Source: Bacillus sp. KH172YL63
GTDB taxonomy: Bacteria; Bacillota; Bacilli; Bacillales; Bacillaceae_B
Length of the DNA stretch: 64,000 nt
Direction: 5' to 3'
Assembly (NCBI RefSeq): GCF_011398925.1
Contig: NZ_AP022842.1
Span: 3,718,001-3,782,000 of the forward strand
Of the stretch, positions 1 through 10,553 are shown one piece after another. Positions within the stretch are counted from its first letter, which is position 1. The number at the start of each line of letters is the position of its first letter. The notes under the pieces are model-generated. The model had not been told where the DNA came from and searched no databases. It saw only the letters and a program-made list of their open reading frames with translations. A program made the translations under genes and the position numbers.

Positions 1-562
1 TGATCATCATAAGCGGGATGACGATCAGCGCAAGCTGCAGCACCCCGTAACCTGCCTTTTCAAGTCCAAGCATGATGATTTCTCCCCACCCGCCGGGCTC
101 TGCCTGCTGAGGGGGCATCATGCCATAAACGGCCGTTTCCGATCCGCCGCTCCAGACCAGGTTGATGACAACCGCAGCGACCAGGGCGAGTCCGATCCTT
201 ACGGCTACAATCAGCCAGATCTTCACTCCCACCTTGGAAGCAACCGTTGATTCGATGAACAGATTGTGGGAAAAGGAAAGCATCACCGCAATGATGAACA
301 CTTCCTTCACGGTCAGATCAAGTGACAAAATGCCTCCGATCCCCGCATACAGATTGAGAAAATTCCCAAGAACAAGGGGAATCGCCGCATCACCGGACAG
401 ACCGAGAAGCTTCATAAAGGGTGAAATCCTCTCCATGATCCACGGGAGGACCGGCGTGTATTGCAGTAAATAAACGATCAGCGTGATCGGAAAGATGACC
501 TTGCCCAGTGACCAGGTCGTCCGCAAACCTACGATGCCGCCATTCTTAAAAGATGACCACAT
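1..562 (-). CDS. yvoD: Nucleoside-recognition (Gate) domain membrane protein, YvoD-like, 3' part cut by window
   Basis: Hand translation from an ATG at 562 reads open to the window edge, so the C-terminus is missing. The start region (MWSSFKNGGIVGLRTTWSLG) is followed by several hydrophobic segments, as expected for the nucleoside-recognition/Gate family of multi-pass membrane proteins. The gene starts 17 bp after the lgt stop codon, giving the order hprK-lgt-yvoD known from B. subtilis, which is the main reason for the symbol. The cellular role of YvoD is not established; the genes are probably co-transcribed. Confidence 0.8.
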   Translation of the reverse strand, partial: MWSSFKNGGIVGLRTTWSLGKVIFPITLIVYLLQYTPVLPWIMERISPFMKLLGLSGDAAIPLVLGNFLNLYAGIGGILSLDLTVKEVFIIAVMLSFSHNLFIESTVASKVGVKIWLIVAVRIGLALVAAVVINLVWSGGSETAVYGMMPPQQAEPGGWGEIIMLGLEKAGYGVLQLALIVIPLMMI

Positions 563-579
563 ACTCCCACTCCCCTTTA

Positions 580-1416
580 TCAGGCGTTTACGCTCTCTGT
601 CTTCTCATCGTATGCCTTGTTCGCAAGACCTGCTTTCCTTCTATAGATGAACATCCCGATGGCAGCAATGATGAGGACAATGGAAATGACCTGTGCAAAC
701 CGAAGTGATCCGAGCATCAGACTGTCTGTTCTGAGACCTTCCACGAAAAATCGTCCGATAGAGTACCAGATGACATATATAAGGAATAATTCCCCACGGC
801 GAAGCCAGTTAGCTTTCCTTCTCAACACAAGGAGGAGAATCAGGCCGGCAAAGCTCCAAAGTGATTCATACAGGAATGTAGGGTGATAATACGCACCACT
901 GATATACATTTGATTGATGATGAAATCAGGGAGCATCAGACTTTCAAGAAAAGAACGGGACACTTCGCCGCCATGGGCTTCCTGATTGATGAAATTGCCC
1001 CAGCGGCCGATTGCCTGCCCTAAAATAATGCTTGGTGCAGCAATATCAGTCAGCTTCCAGAACGACAGCCCCTTAATCTTGGCAAACACGATCGTCGTCA
1101 ACACCGACCCGATCAATGCACCGTGGATGGCAATCCCTCCCTCCCACACTTGGATGATATCCCCTGGATGATCCGCATAATAATTGTCCCATTCAAAGAT
1201 GACATAATAGGCCCTGGCCGAGATGATGGCGATCGGGATTGCCCACACGAGTAAATCAATGAATGTGTCAGGATGAAGACCTAACCGTTTGCTTTCACGA
1301 ATGACCAAATAGAGTCCGAGTGCGATGCCAAGTCCGATAATGACACCGTACCAGTGTACCGGAATCGGTCCGAGTGTAATCGCAACCGGATTGATCGGCG
1401 TAATATTCTCGTTCAT
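580..1416 (-). CDS. lgt: Prolipoprotein diacylglyceryl transferase
   Basis: Transfers a diacylglyceryl group from phosphatidylglycerol to the lipobox cysteine of prolipoproteins, the first step of lipoprotein maturation, in the cytoplasmic membrane. The 278-residue protein is close to the usual 270-280. It has the Lgt signature [10 protein letters not shown] at about residues 137-146, the conserved His in IAIHGA near residue 98, and about seven hydrophobic segments. AAGGAGAG precedes the ATG. It sits between hprK (37 bp upstream to the start) and yvoD, the classical arrangement in Bacillus. An obvious substrate in this window is the lipoprotein cytochrome CccB. Confidence 0.97.
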   Translation of the reverse strand: MNENITPINPVAITLGPIPVHWYGVIIGLGIALGLYLVIRESKRLGLHPDTFIDLLVWAIPIAIISARAYYVIFEWDNYYADHPGDIIQVWEGGIAIHGALIGSVLTTIVFAKIKGLSFWKLTDIAAPSIILGQAIGRWGNFINQEAHGGEVSRSFLESLMLPDFIINQMYISGAYYHPTFLYESLWSFAGLILLLVLRRKANWLRRGELFLIYVIWYSIGRFFVEGLRTDSLMLGSLRFAQVISIVLIIAAIGMFIYRRKAGLANKAYDEKTESVNA

Positions 1417-1453
1417 GTTGTCTCTCCTTTTTCACGTATAGGATATGTAAAAC

Positions 1454-2389
1454 TTAAATATCTTCGTTTTCACCGTCTTCGATCACATCGGATAAACGGT
1501 TCGTAAACTGCTCCGCTGCATTCACGCCCATCCGCTTCAGGCGGAAGTTCATGGCAGCGACTTCAATGATGACCGCCAAGTTTCGTCCAGGACGGACAGG
1601 CACGGTCAGCTTCGTAATATCGGTATCAATGATCCGCATTTTCTCTTCCTCAAGTCCGAGGCGGTCATACTGTTTCGTTTTATCCCACAGCTCAAGATTG
1701 ATACAGAGGGTGATCCGTTTATAGCTCCGGACTGCTCCCGCCCCGAATAAAGTCATCACGTTGATGATGCCGAGCCCCCGGATTTCAAGGAGATGTTCGA
1801 TCAATTCAGGAGAGCTCCCGATCAGCGTATCCGTATCTTCCTGCCGGATTTCCACGCAGTCATCGGCAACAAGGCGGTGTCCTCTTTTCACAAGCTCAAG
1901 GGCCGTCTCACTTTTACCAACGCCGCTTTTACCGGTGATCAGCACCCCAACCCCATATATATCAACAAGTACACCGTGGATCGCCGTTGTCGGTGCAAGC
2001 TTGCTTTCAAGATAATTCGTCAGTCTCGAAGAAAAGCGTGTCGTTTTCATAGAGGAGCGCATGACAGGTACATCAAAGCGGTTCGCCGCCTCTACAAGCT
2101 GCGGCGGAATCTCAAGATCCCTGGAGATGATGATGCCGGGTGTGATATCGGTACAAAGCGCTTCCATTCTGCGCTTGCGTTCAGCTTCATCCAATAATTC
2201 AAGGAATGACAGCTCGGTTTTCCCCAATAATTGAATCCGCTCTGCCGGATAATAGTTGAAATAACCGGCCATCTCAAGTCCCGGCCGGGAAATGTCACTC
2301 GTTGTTATCGGCCTATGTAAACCTTCTTCTCCGCCGACCAGCTCAAGATTGAACTTTTCGACGATGTCTTTCGTGCGAACTTTTGCCAA
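1454..2389 (-). CDS. hprK: HPr kinase/phosphorylase
   Basis: Bifunctional ATP-dependent kinase and pyrophosphate-producing phosphorylase acting on Ser46 of HPr (and Crh), the sensor step of CcpA carbon catabolite repression. The P-loop GKSGVGKS lies at about residues 153-160, the catalytic His at about 138, ADD at about 175-177, and the family signature [17 protein letters not shown] just after residue 200. I chose the TTG at 2389: AAGGAGG lies 8 nt before it and the product then begins LAKVRTKD, matching the 310-residue B. subtilis protein. An in-frame ATG at 2407 overlaps the ribosome binding site itself. First gene of hprK-lgt-yvoD. Confidence 0.96.
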   Translation of the reverse strand: MAKVRTKDIVEKFNLELVGGEEGLHRPITTSDISRPGLEMAGYFNYYPAERIQLLGKTELSFLELLDEAERKRRMEALCTDITPGIIISRDLEIPPQLVEAANRFDVPVMRSSMKTTRFSSRLTNYLESKLAPTTAIHGVLVDIYGVGVLITGKSGVGKSETALELVKRGHRLVADDCVEIRQEDTDTLIGSSPELIEHLLEIRGLGIINVMTLFGAGAVRSYKRITLCINLELWDKTKQYDRLGLEEEKMRIIDTDITKLTVPVRPGRNLAVIIEVAAMNFRLKRMGVNAAEQFTNRLSDVIEDGENEDI

Positions 2390-2510
2390 AAATAGCTCCT
2401 CCTTCATGTTACACTCGCTTCATATTTATTATGTTTCTTACTCTAACCTATTTTAGCAATTATAGAAAAAAGCGCAAGGAAGCTTACTTCGAAGAAAAAA
2501 GGGGATAAAT

Positions 2511-2533
2511 GAAAAAAAGCGCAGATCTGCGCT
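2511..2533 (-). terminator. Terminator of the alpha/beta hydrolase gene
   Basis: Perfect palindrome AGCGCAGATCTGCGCT directly after the stop codon, followed on the minus strand by seven T residues. It isolates the hydrolase gene from hprK, whose promoter must lie in 2390-2510. Confidence 0.85.
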
Positions 2534-2535
2534 CC

Positions 2536-3177
2536 TTAAAATGCTTCGATGATTTTCATGATCTCCCGGTGGGTCGATATGCTGTCTATGACGTTGAAGT
2601 CATGCTCGAGACTGTGATTGGTCCCTTCCATCACATGAAGCTGCAGGCGGGGATTGCGTTTCAACTCATCTAAACGTCCTTCATCATAGTGACGGTCCTC
2701 GCTTCCAAAGATGCAAAGCCCTTCATTGTGACTATCTCTCATCGCCTGGAACAGAAAATCCTCTTTTATTAAAGGAGTCAGCCAGACGAGCCTCGCATCC
2801 TTCAACTCATCCCGCACAAAGTCTGCGCACAGCGCGATCGTCCCGAACGACTTGGCGATCAAATAAACCTGGGGATAGCTCTTGTCATCTAATACATGAT
2901 TGATCACCTTTTGAACGTCTGCCTTCAGCACTTCATCCAATTCTTCCACGGTCAGATCCTCATAGCCCTTATTCCCATAGTGGTAATTGACCTGCAACAC
3001 ATCAAACCCTCTATTTAAATAAATGCCCGTCGCATAATGCAGCAATGGCGCCTGGACCGAATAGCCGGATCCCGGCAGCAGGATGGCGATCCCTTCAGCC
3101 TTTTCTTTCATGGATAACAATGCGTACGGTACATCCAAACCACGGAAACCTTTCATCACACCAGCGGTCTTTTTCAT
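2536..3177 (-). CDS. Small alpha/beta hydrolase of unknown substrate
   Basis: A 213-residue soluble alpha/beta-hydrolase fold protein. Visible catalytic elements are the oxyanion-hole region LPGSGYS (34-40), nucleophile Ser110 in AKSFG, a likely acid at Asp151 (GSEDRHYD) and His178 in GTNHSLEH. There is no signal peptide, so it should be cytoplasmic. AGGAGGAG precedes the ATG by a good distance. It is monocistronic: the yvlD terminator lies upstream and its own terminator downstream. An esterase, peptidase or acyl-hydrolase role is possible; the sequence does not decide. Confidence 0.8.
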   Translation of the reverse strand: MKKTAGVMKGFRGLDVPYALLSMKEKAEGIAILLPGSGYSVQAPLLHYATGIYLNRGFDVLQVNYHYGNKGYEDLTVEELDEVLKADVQKVINHVLDDKSYPQVYLIAKSFGTIALCADFVRDELKDARLVWLTPLIKEDFLFQAMRDSHNEGLCIFGSEDRHYDEGRLDELKRNPRLQLHVMEGTNHSLEHDFNVIDSISTHREIMKIIEAF

Positions 3178-3237
3178 CTGCTTCTCCTCCTGTTTCCAAG
3201 TATTTCTATCTACAGAGAGGAAACTCCTTTTTTCACC

Positions 3238-3272
3238 ACAAAAAAACCTGACTATACCAAAGTCAGGTTTTC
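3238..3272 (-). terminator. Terminator of the yvlABCD operon
   Basis: Stem AACCTGACT / AGTCAGGTT followed on the minus strand by a run of seven T, three bases after the yvlD stop codon. Confidence 0.88.
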
Positions 3273-3274
3273 CG

Positions 3275-3631
3275 TCACTTATCTCTCATCGGGTCAAGCA
3301 CCGCTTTTTGGATGACGAGGTTCGCCAGTGACAGGATGATTGAAGCCAAAAATGCCATGCCGAATCCTGATAACTCGAAGCTGCTCCCCATCAATCCGTC
3401 GGTCAAAAGGAGCGTGATTGCATTGATCACAAACAGGAACAAGCCGAGGGATAAGATCGTCACCGGCAGGGTCAGGATGATCAGTATCGGTTTGACCAGC
3501 ACATTCAGGATGGCGAGGATGAAACTCGCCCCGATGGCCGCACCGATCCCTGATACCGCGAACCCCTCGAAAAATCCAGCTAATGCAATGAAGATGACTG
3601 CATTAATTAAAATTCCAATAATCCATCTCAT
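3275..3631 (-). CDS. yvlD: Phage-holin-superfamily IV type membrane protein YvlD
   Basis: A 118-residue, four-helix hydrophobic protein of the YvlD family (annotated as phage holin family 4, without evidence of a lytic role). It opens with MRWIIGILINAVIFIALAG and has Gly-rich helices and an LVKPIL motif typical of the family. Its start codon shares one base with the yvlC stop codon (3631), so it is translationally coupled and is the last gene of yvlABCD. Confidence 0.9.
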   Translation of the reverse strand: MRWIIGILINAVIFIALAGFFEGFAVSGIGAAIGASFILAILNVLVKPILIILTLPVTILSLGLFLFVINAITLLLTDGLMGSSFELSGFGMAFLASIILSLANLVIQKAVLDPMRDK

Positions 3632-3834
3632 TATCTGATGGTTTCCTCCTCATGTGGCAGCACGAAGGCGAGTAAACCGTATACGACGACCAGAGGGAAA
3701 AATCCCGTCGGAATGAGCAGGATGATGAAAATCACCCTGAGGATTGTCGCATCCATCCCCACATATCGGGACAGTCCTCCAATCACCCCAGCCAGTTTTC
3801 TGTCGGACCTTGATCGTGCCAATTGTTTTTTCAT
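3631..3834 (-). CDS. yvlC: PspC-domain protein YvlC
   Basis: A 67-residue PspC-type protein: a basic N-terminus with the RKLAGVIGGLSRYVGMD motif, then a hydrophobic segment and a short acidic tail. PspC proteins act in phage-shock/envelope-stress responses at the cytoplasmic membrane. It lies between yvlB and yvlD in one operon, the same order as in B. subtilis. Start at ATG 3834. Confidence 0.92.
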   Translation of the reverse strand: MKKQLARSRSDRKLAGVIGGLSRYVGMDATILRVIFIILLIPTGFFPLVVVYGLLAFVLPHEEETIR

Positions 3835-3855
3835 GGTTATTCCTTCTTTCTCATC

Positions 3856-4980
3856 TTATGCGTTGTCCTTATTAACATTCTTCTGTTCATACTTTTTTAT
3901 GAGGACAGATCCTGCTTTTGTTTCCGCGAATAGATGCAGCTTATCCGTTGCGTCTGTTTTACGGCTGAAACGGATCGATTTTTGTACCACTTCATTTTTT
4001 TCTTCCAATACATCAATACCCTCAAGCTCGAGCTTAAAACCGCCGAAGTTTGATTTTGCTTCACCGGATATATTGACTTTCTCCGGTACGAACAGATCGA
4101 TGTTGCCCGTCACTGTTTTCGCATGAAGGGTGTCTGCCTTCTCACCGGTCAGGGAGCATACGACGTTTCCGTTCAACGATTGCACATCAGAATAAGAGAT
4201 GTCCCCTTCAACGTGCACTTTACCGTTAATAGATTCCGCTTCCACATGATCAGCTTTGGCATTCAGGATGGAAATCGCCCCGTTCGACGTCTCCACTTCC
4301 GCTTTCTTCGCCGTCAAGTGATCGATCATGATCTTCCCGTTCGCGGCCTTCGCACGTAAATCCTCTACATCCAGATGCTCCGCTTTCAATCCGCCGTTGA
4401 ACAAACGGACAGAAATCCGCTTATATTGATGCTTCGGTATAAACAGCTTCGAATCTACCTTCATCCATTTCAGTTGGGTTGCATAATACAGCGTTTCCCC
4501 ATCGACTGTGAATGAAGTATTCTCCAGGAACTGCTTTCTTGCTTCTTCAAGGTCCTCGGTACGATACACCTTCGCCTCACACTCCACACGGACTTCCTCA
4601 CCGTCCCAAGGAATGAGTTCAACCTTGCCGTTAGCCACATCCACATCGATTTTCACAAATTCCGTGTTCGGTTGCTGATAGACATGTGACAGCTCGACCG
4701 ATTGATTCCACTGGAAATCAAAATCGAAATTCTTGATTTTGGTGAACGCCGTGTTCATGAAATCAATAAGCTTATCCTTTGGCTTTGAGTCCGCTGAATG
4801 GTCTCTTCCGCTCTTTTTGCCATCCTGGAAGATCGACACAAATTCATCTAAGAAATCCTTTTCTTTTTCCTTTGATGAATCAGGTTTCTTCTCAAGTGCC
4901 TCCAACAATGCCAGAGCTTCCTGTGCCGAAATCGTTCCATTTTCCAACATATCCAAAATGCGTTTACGTTCTTCATTCAT
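3856..4980 (-). CDS. yvlB: DUF4097 beta-repeat protein with SHOCT-like N-terminus, YvlB
   Basis: A 374-residue protein with two parts: an N-terminal helical segment (about residues 1-35, LDMLENGTISAQEALALLEALE), typical of the SHOCT-like YvlB N-terminus, and a long C-terminal stretch (about 105-365) of repeated short beta strands of the DUF4097 putative-adhesin type, rich in NG and VE turns. No signal peptide is visible, so despite the adhesin label it is probably cytoplasmic. Third position in yvlABCD; a role as cytoplasmic partner of the PspC/YvlD membrane proteins is inference. Confidence 0.9.
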   Translation of the reverse strand: MNEERKRILDMLENGTISAQEALALLEALEKKPDSSKEKEKDFLDEFVSIFQDGKKSGRDHSADSKPKDKLIDFMNTAFTKIKNFDFDFQWNQSVELSHVYQQPNTEFVKIDVDVANGKVELIPWDGEEVRVECEAKVYRTEDLEEARKQFLENTSFTVDGETLYYATQLKWMKVDSKLFIPKHQYKRISVRLFNGGLKAEHLDVEDLRAKAANGKIMIDHLTAKKAEVETSNGAISILNAKADHVEAESINGKVHVEGDISYSDVQSLNGNVVCSLTGEKADTLHAKTVTGNIDLFVPEKVNISGEAKSNFGGFKLELEGIDVLEEKNEVVQKSIRFSRKTDATDKLHLFAETKAGSVLIKKYEQKNVNKDNA

Positions 4981-5002
4981 ACTTCTTCATCCCCTCTATT
5001 GG

Positions 5003-5314
5003 TTATAAAAGTACTTTGATGCCCTTATACACATTCCAAATGACTACAGCCACACTGACCAATATCACTAATCCGATGATCAAAATGGTGAATACCGGCA
5101 ATCCTCCGCCGGCGAAAAAGCCTAAATCCATCACCAGTCCGGTGAAGATGAACGGCACCGCAATGACCGGTATCAAGTGGGATAGAAATGCCGCTTTCGC
5201 ATCCTTTTTCACGCCAGGATCGTCGGATACAAAATAGACGATCAGGGGGAAAAGGAAGCCGGCAAAGAAGATACTAAAATAGCAAAGAGCTGATAATACT
5301 TTGTTGGTTTCCAC
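5003..5314 (-). CDS. yvlA: DUF4870-type membrane protein YvlA
   Basis: A 103-residue protein with three hydrophobic segments separated by DDPGVKKDAKAAF, the pattern of the DUF4870/Tic20-like family. It starts at GTG 5314 with GAGGAG nine bases upstream and is the promoter-proximal gene of yvlABCD, 22 bp before yvlB. No catalytic residues are evident; function unknown. Confidence 0.85.
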   Translation of the reverse strand: METNKVLSALCYFSIFFAGFLFPLIVYFVSDDPGVKKDAKAAFLSHLIPVIAVPFIFTGLVMDLGFFAGGGLPVFTILIIGLVILVSVAVVIWNVYKGIKVLL

Positions 5315-5491
5315 CTACATCATCTCCTCTACTACTATTTACGATACGTGGCGGAAAAGGTTTCAATGCATTTCTTATGATCTTATTTTCACATATGGTG
5401 CCGGTTTCTCCCTCCATCCCGGGGCTGATATTCAGTAGGTACGGAGAGGTGTTTTCATAATGGATAGAGGGAGATGGGGGACCTCGCCCTA

Positions 5492-5523
5492 TTAATAAAG
5501 GGAGATGCTCATGCACCTCCCTC
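5492..5523 (-). terminator. Probable terminator of uvrBA
   Basis: Imperfect stem GGGAG(G)TGC / GCA(T)CTCCC just after the uvrA stop codon, followed on the minus strand by TTTATTAATA. The U-tract is modest, so efficiency may be partial. Confidence 0.6.
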
Positions 5524-5527
5524 CCCA

Positions 5528-8401
5528 TCAATTGGTCACTTCTTCTTTTTCACGTATCTTCTGCTTCATGCGTTCACGGTCTCGCTCGAGTACTGGTTTC
5601 AGATACTTGCCTGTATAAGAGCCTTTTGCTTCGGCCACTTTTTCAGGTGTACCGCTTGCGACGATCATGCCGCCTTTGTCTCCGCCTTCAGGACCAAGGT
5701 CCACAAGGTAGTCGGCCGCTTTGATGACATCAAGATTATGCTCGATGACAAGGACCGTATCCCCGTTATCAACCAATCGCTGAAGGACGACGAGCAGGCG
5801 GGCAATGTCATCCACGTGAAGACCTGTCGTAGGTTCGTCAAGGATATAAAGAGATCGGCCTGTCGAACGGCGATGCAGTTCGGACGCCAGCTTCACACGC
5901 TGTGCTTCTCCACCTGATAACGTAGTGGCAGGCTGCCCCAAAGTGATATAGCCCAATCCGACATCATAGATCGTCTGCAGCTTGCGCTTGATCTTCGGGA
6001 TATTTTCAAAGAACTTCACCGCATCCTCCACAGTCATTTCAAGGACATCGGAAATGTTCTTATCTTTATATTTCACTTCAAGCGTTTCACGGTTGTAACG
6101 TTTTCCGTGACATACTTCACAAGGAACGTAAACATCAGGCAGGAAGTGCATCTCGATCTTGATGATCCCGTCCCCGCGGCATGCTTCACAGCGTCCGCCT
6201 TTTACGTTAAAGCTGAAGCGGCCCTTTTTGTATCCCCGGACTTTCGCTTCATTCGTTGTGGCAAACACATCACGAATGTCATCGAAGACCCCTGTATATG
6301 TGGCAGGGTTCGACCTCGGAGTACGTCCGATCGGTGACTGATCGATGTCGATGACTTTATCAAGGTTTTCGATTCCCTTCACTTCTTTATGCTCACCTGG
6401 TTTGGCTTTTGCATGATGAAGCTTCTGGGCGAGTGATTTGTGAAGGATTTCATTGATCAGCGTGCTTTTTCCTGAGCCGGAAACACCTGTGACCGCCGTA
6501 AAGACGCCTAATGGCAGCTTCACTTTGACGTTGTTCAGATTGTTCTCCTTCGCACCGACGATTTCAAGATAGCGTCCATCAGGCTTCCTTCTTTCCTGAG
6601 GCAGGGGGATGAATTTCTTTCCGGATAAATATTGACCTGTCAATGAATTCGGATCGTCCATCACTTCCTGGGGAGTTCCCGCTGAGACGACCTCTCCTCC
6701 GTGGACTCCGGCCCCCGGACCAATATCAATAAGGTAATCGGCTGCCATCATCGTATCTTCATCATGTTCCACGACGATCAGCGTATTCCCGATTTCCCGC
6801 ATATTTTTCAACGTATCGATCAGGCGGTCATTATCCCGCTGATGCAAGCCGATCGACGGTTCATCAAGGATATACAGGACGCCGGTCAGGCGGGAACCGA
6901 TTTGTGTGGCCAAGCGGATCCGCTGCGCCTCTCCCCCTGACAGCGTCCCTGCCGCCCGGCTCAATGTCAGGTATTCCAACCCTACATTCACAAGGAAGCC
7001 AAGTCGTTCACGGATCTCCCTTAAGATGAGATTGGCGATTTTCATATCTTTTTCAGACAGTTCGAGCTTGTGGAAGAACTGCTCTGCTTCCTCGATGGAA
7101 AATGCCGTTACTTCCCCGATATGAAGGGAATCCACTTTTACTGCAAGACTCTCCTGCTTCAAACGGTGGCCTTTACAGGTCGGACAGTGCTGCTGAGCCA
7201 TATACTTTTCCATCTGTTCCCGGATGTAGTCTGAGCTCGTTTCTCTGTAGCGGCGCTCGACATTCGGGATGACACCTTCGAAACGGAGATAGTTTTCACG
7301 GACCTGTCCGAAATCATTTTCGTAGCGGAAATAAATCTCATCCTTGCCTGATCCGTAAAGGATTTTGTCCATTTGTGTTTTCGGGATGTCCTTCACCGGG
7401 ATATCCATCGGAATTTCATAATGGTCACAGACCGCCTTCAATAAAGACGGATAGTACTGGGAACTGGTCGGCTCCCACGGAGCAACCGCATGTTCATCAA
7501 GGGTGCGGTCCCAATCCGGGATGATGAGCTCCTTATCGACCTCGAGCTTCGTACCCAGACCGTCACAACTTTCACATGCTCCGTATGGGCTGTTGAAAGA
7601 GAACATTCTCGGTTCCAGTTCAGTGATCGAAAATCCACAGTACGGACATGCGTGATGTTCACTGAACAATAACTCCTCTTCACCGATGACATCGATGATG
7701 ACCTGGCCGTCCGCAAGCCGCAGGGCCGTTTCAAGCGAATCGGACAGACGGGCTGCGACCCCATCTTTTACGACAATTCGGTCGATGATCACTTCGATGG
7801 AGTGTTTCTTATTTTTCTCAAGGGAGATGTCTTCCCCGAGATCCTGGACTTCCCCGTTGATCCGGACACGGACAAACCCCTGCTTCTTGATGTCTTCCAA
7901 TGTTTTCACATGGGTCCCTTTACGTCCGGATACGACCGGTGCAAGCACTTGAAGCTTGGTCCTTTCCGGATATTCAAGGATCCGGTCGACCATCTGTTCA
8001 ATCGTTTGGGAAGAGATTTCGATGCCGTGATTCGGGCAGATCGGCTTCCCGACCCTCGCGAATAACAGTCTGAGATAATCATAAATTTCGGTCACCGTCC
8101 CCACTGTCGAGCGGGGATTTCGGCTCGTCGTTTTCTGGTCGATGGAGATCGCCGGGGACAATCCTTCGATTGCATCCACATCAGGTTTGTCCATCTGCCC
8201 AAGAAATTGACGTGCGTAGGCAGAAAGCGACTCTACATATCTCCTTTGCCCTTCTGCATAAATGGTATCAAAGGCCAGGGAAGATTTCCCCGAGCCTGAA
8301 AGCCCGGTTAAAACAACGAGTTGATCACGGGGGATTTCAATATCTATATTCTTTAAATTATGAGCCCTCGCTCCTTGTACGATGATTTTGTCTAGCGCCA
8401 T
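5528..8401 (-). CDS. uvrA: Excinuclease ABC subunit A
   Basis: DNA-damage recognition ATPase of nucleotide excision repair; it loads UvrB on lesions. The 957-residue protein shows two ABC modules: Walker [10 protein letters not shown] near residue 32 and GVSGSGKST near 640, two LSGGEAQR signatures, and two CxxC zinc sites (CPYCG..CESCDG near 255-280 and [18 protein letters not shown] near 740-765). Start ATG 8401 is seven bases after the uvrB stop codon, so the two genes form one operon under the LexA-controlled uvrB promoter. Confidence 0.98.
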   Translation of the reverse strand: MALDKIIVQGARAHNLKNIDIEIPRDQLVVLTGLSGSGKSSLAFDTIYAEGQRRYVESLSAYARQFLGQMDKPDVDAIEGLSPAISIDQKTTSRNPRSTVGTVTEIYDYLRLLFARVGKPICPNHGIEISSQTIEQMVDRILEYPERTKLQVLAPVVSGRKGTHVKTLEDIKKQGFVRVRINGEVQDLGEDISLEKNKKHSIEVIIDRIVVKDGVAARLSDSLETALRLADGQVIIDVIGEEELLFSEHHACPYCGFSITELEPRMFSFNSPYGACESCDGLGTKLEVDKELIIPDWDRTLDEHAVAPWEPTSSQYYPSLLKAVCDHYEIPMDIPVKDIPKTQMDKILYGSGKDEIYFRYENDFGQVRENYLRFEGVIPNVERRYRETSSDYIREQMEKYMAQQHCPTCKGHRLKQESLAVKVDSLHIGEVTAFSIEEAEQFFHKLELSEKDMKIANLILREIRERLGFLVNVGLEYLTLSRAAGTLSGGEAQRIRLATQIGSRLTGVLYILDEPSIGLHQRDNDRLIDTLKNMREIGNTLIVVEHDEDTMMAADYLIDIGPGAGVHGGEVVSAGTPQEVMDDPNSLTGQYLSGKKFIPLPQERRKPDGRYLEIVGAKENNLNNVKVKLPLGVFTAVTGVSGSGKSTLINEILHKSLAQKLHHAKAKPGEHKEVKGIENLDKVIDIDQSPIGRTPRSNPATYTGVFDDIRDVFATTNEAKVRGYKKGRFSFNVKGGRCEACRGDGIIKIEMHFLPDVYVPCEVCHGKRYNRETLEVKYKDKNISDVLEMTVEDAVKFFENIPKIKRKLQTIYDVGLGYITLGQPATTLSGGEAQRVKLASELHRRSTGRSLYILDEPTTGLHVDDIARLLVVLQRLVDNGDTVLVIEHNLDVIKAADYLVDLGPEGGDKGGMIVASGTPEKVAEAKGSYTGKYLKPVLERDRERMKQKIREKEEVTN

Positions 8402-8408
8402 AATGCGT

Positions 8409-10391
8409 TCATCCTTCCGCTTTCAGCTCAAGAATGGTATCACGAAGCTGTGCTGCACGCTCAAAGTCCAATGCCTTGGCGGCTTCCTTCATTTCCACTT
8501 CTAAGCTGGCAATAAGTTTTTGTCTCTCCGGTTTAGACATTTTCGAGGGTTTCGTACGCTCTCCTTCATACACCTCTTCATCTTCTGCGGTACGGGTCGC
8601 CCTGATGACGTCCCGGATGTCTTTTTGGATGGTCATCGGTGTCACACCGTGCTTTTCATTATATTCTTCCTGAATCGTCCGGCGTCGCGCCGTTTCATCC
8701 AGGGCTTTCTGCATGGAGTCTGTGATTTTATCCGCATACATGATGACCCGGCCGTTGCTGTTACGGGCAGCACGCCCGATCGTCTGGATGAGTGACCGCT
8801 CGGAACGAAGGAAGCCTTCTTTATCGGCATCCAATATCGTGACGAGGGAAACCTCAGGGATATCCAAGCCTTCCCGAAGCAGGTTGATCCCGACGAGCAC
8901 GTCATATTTACCAAGGCGGAGATCCCTGATGATCTCGATTCGTTCCAGCGTCTTGATTTCAGAATGAAGGTACTGGACCTTGATGCCCATTTCTTTTAAG
9001 TAGGCTGTAAGATCCTCTGACATTTTCTTTGTCAGGGTGGTCACGAGGACACGTTCGTTCTTCTCTATTCGCTCGTTGATTTCACCCAGCAGATCATCAA
9101 TCTGCCCTTCGATTGGACGGACCTCGATGATCGGGTCGAGCAGTCCTGTCGGGCGGATGATCTGCTCGACCATCTCAGGGCTGTGTTCGATTTCATATGG
9201 GCCCGGTGTCGCAGAAACATAGAGAAGCTGGTTTGTTTTCCCTTCGAATTCTTCAAAGCGCAGCGGACGATTGTCCATCGCCGACGGCAGACGGAAGCCA
9301 TGGTCCACGAGCACTTTTTTTCTGGCCTGGTCACCGTTGAACATTCCCCGGATTTGAGGAAGGGTCACGTGGGACTCATCAATGACGATCAGGAAGTCTT
9401 CTGGAAAATAGTCGATTAGGGTGTATGGCGTCGAACCTGACGGCCTGAGCGTAAGATGCCGGGAATAGTTCTCGATTCCGGAACAGAAGCCCATCTCCCT
9501 CATCATCTCCAGGTCATAGCGGGTCCTTTGTTCCAGGCGCTGCGCCTCCAGAAGCTTATTCTCCTCTTTCATGATGGCGAGCTGCTCTTCAAGCTCCTGC
9601 TCAATATTCTTGATGGCAACTTGCATCTTCTCCTGCCGGGTGACGAAGTGGGAAGCCGGGAATAGTCTAAAATGATCCCGGTCTCCTATGATTTCACCTG
9701 TCAGGGCATCCACTTCACGGATCCGGTCGATTTCGTCACCGAAAAATTCTACACGCATACAGTGTTCATCGCGGGAAGCCGGGAAAATCTCAACGACGTC
9801 TCCCCTTACCCGGAAAGTCCCCCGCTGAAAGTCGATGTCATTCCGTTCATACTGGATATCCACAAGTTTCCGGAGCAGCTGGTTTCGTTCGATTTCCATG
9901 CCGACACGCAGGGACAGAACGAGCTCTTTATATTCTTCCGGATTACCCAAACCGTAAATACAGGAGACGCTGGCGATGATGATGACATCTTTCCGCTCGA
10001 ATAAGGCAGATGTGGCAGAGTGCCTCAGTTTATCGATTTCATCATTGATGCTTGCATCCTTCTCAATGAAGGTATCCGTTTGCGGGACATATGCCTCAGG
10101 TTGATAGTAATCATAGTAACTGACAAAATATTCAACGGAATTCTCAGGAAAAAACTCTTTGAATTCACTATAGAGCTGTCCTGCCAATGTTTTATTGTGT
10201 GCAATGATGAGGGTGGGCTTTTCCACCTGCTGGATCACGTTGGACACAGTGAATGTCTTTCCTGTCCCCGTCGCCCCAAGCAGGGTCTGGTGACGCTTCC
10301 CCTCATTGATGCCTTCCACTAATTTCTCAATCGCCCGGGGCTGATCCCCTTCAGGCTTATACTTAGACTTGAGCTCGAATTGATCTTTCAC
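8409..10391 (-). CDS. uvrB: Excinuclease ABC subunit B
   Basis: Helicase-like damage-verification subunit of nucleotide excision repair. The 660 residues contain Walker A GATGTGKT (about 39-46), the strand-separating beta-hairpin [12 protein letters not shown] (about 92-103), the DESH box near 338, helicase C motifs and a C-terminal UVR domain (about 625-655) that binds UvrC. The start is GTG at 10391 with AGGAGG upstream. A LexA box at 10514-10527 indicates SOS control, and a cluster of DnaA boxes lies just behind it. Confidence 0.98.
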   Translation of the reverse strand: MKDQFELKSKYKPEGDQPRAIEKLVEGINEGKRHQTLLGATGTGKTFTVSNVIQQVEKPTLIIAHNKTLAGQLYSEFKEFFPENSVEYFVSYYDYYQPEAYVPQTDTFIEKDASINDEIDKLRHSATSALFERKDVIIIASVSCIYGLGNPEEYKELVLSLRVGMEIERNQLLRKLVDIQYERNDIDFQRGTFRVRGDVVEIFPASRDEHCMRVEFFGDEIDRIREVDALTGEIIGDRDHFRLFPASHFVTRQEKMQVAIKNIEQELEEQLAIMKEENKLLEAQRLEQRTRYDLEMMREMGFCSGIENYSRHLTLRPSGSTPYTLIDYFPEDFLIVIDESHVTLPQIRGMFNGDQARKKVLVDHGFRLPSAMDNRPLRFEEFEGKTNQLLYVSATPGPYEIEHSPEMVEQIIRPTGLLDPIIEVRPIEGQIDDLLGEINERIEKNERVLVTTLTKKMSEDLTAYLKEMGIKVQYLHSEIKTLERIEIIRDLRLGKYDVLVGINLLREGLDIPEVSLVTILDADKEGFLRSERSLIQTIGRAARNSNGRVIMYADKITDSMQKALDETARRRTIQEEYNEKHGVTPMTIQKDIRDVIRATRTAEDEEVYEGERTKPSKMSKPERQKLIASLEVEMKEAAKALDFERAAQLRDTILELKAEG

Positions 10392-10475
10392 CGCGAAACC
10401 TCCTATATTAAAGGACTGCTACCTTGTATTTACCTACTTTTACCCTGTTTAAACACTGTCCATTCATCTATACAC

Positions 10476-10481
10476 ATTCTA
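10476..10481 (-). promoter_or_regulatory. Candidate -10 element for uvrB
   Basis: TAGAAT on the minus strand about 85 bp before the uvrB GTG and about 32 bp downstream of the LexA box. The -35 element is poorly conserved (GGTTAA region), as is common for repressible SOS promoters. Confidence 0.45.
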
Positions 10482-10513
10482 CCACATTCCTCTTGATCTT
10501 AACCATTAATAAG

Positions 10514-10527
10514 CGAACAAAAGTTCG
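10514..10527. promoter_or_regulatory. LexA (DinR) operator
   Basis: CGAACAAAAGTTCG is a perfect match to the Bacillus SOS box CGAACNNNNGTTCG. It overlaps the expected -35 region of the uvrBA promoter, so LexA should repress the operon until DNA damage. Confidence 0.93.
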
Positions 10528-10553
10528 TTTTTATTTTGTTCAATCTGTTTTTC

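Noticed and set aside
3275..3631. Prophage holin
   Set aside because: YvlD carries the phage-holin family label, but it is part of the conserved yvlABCD operon and no phage genes are nearby.
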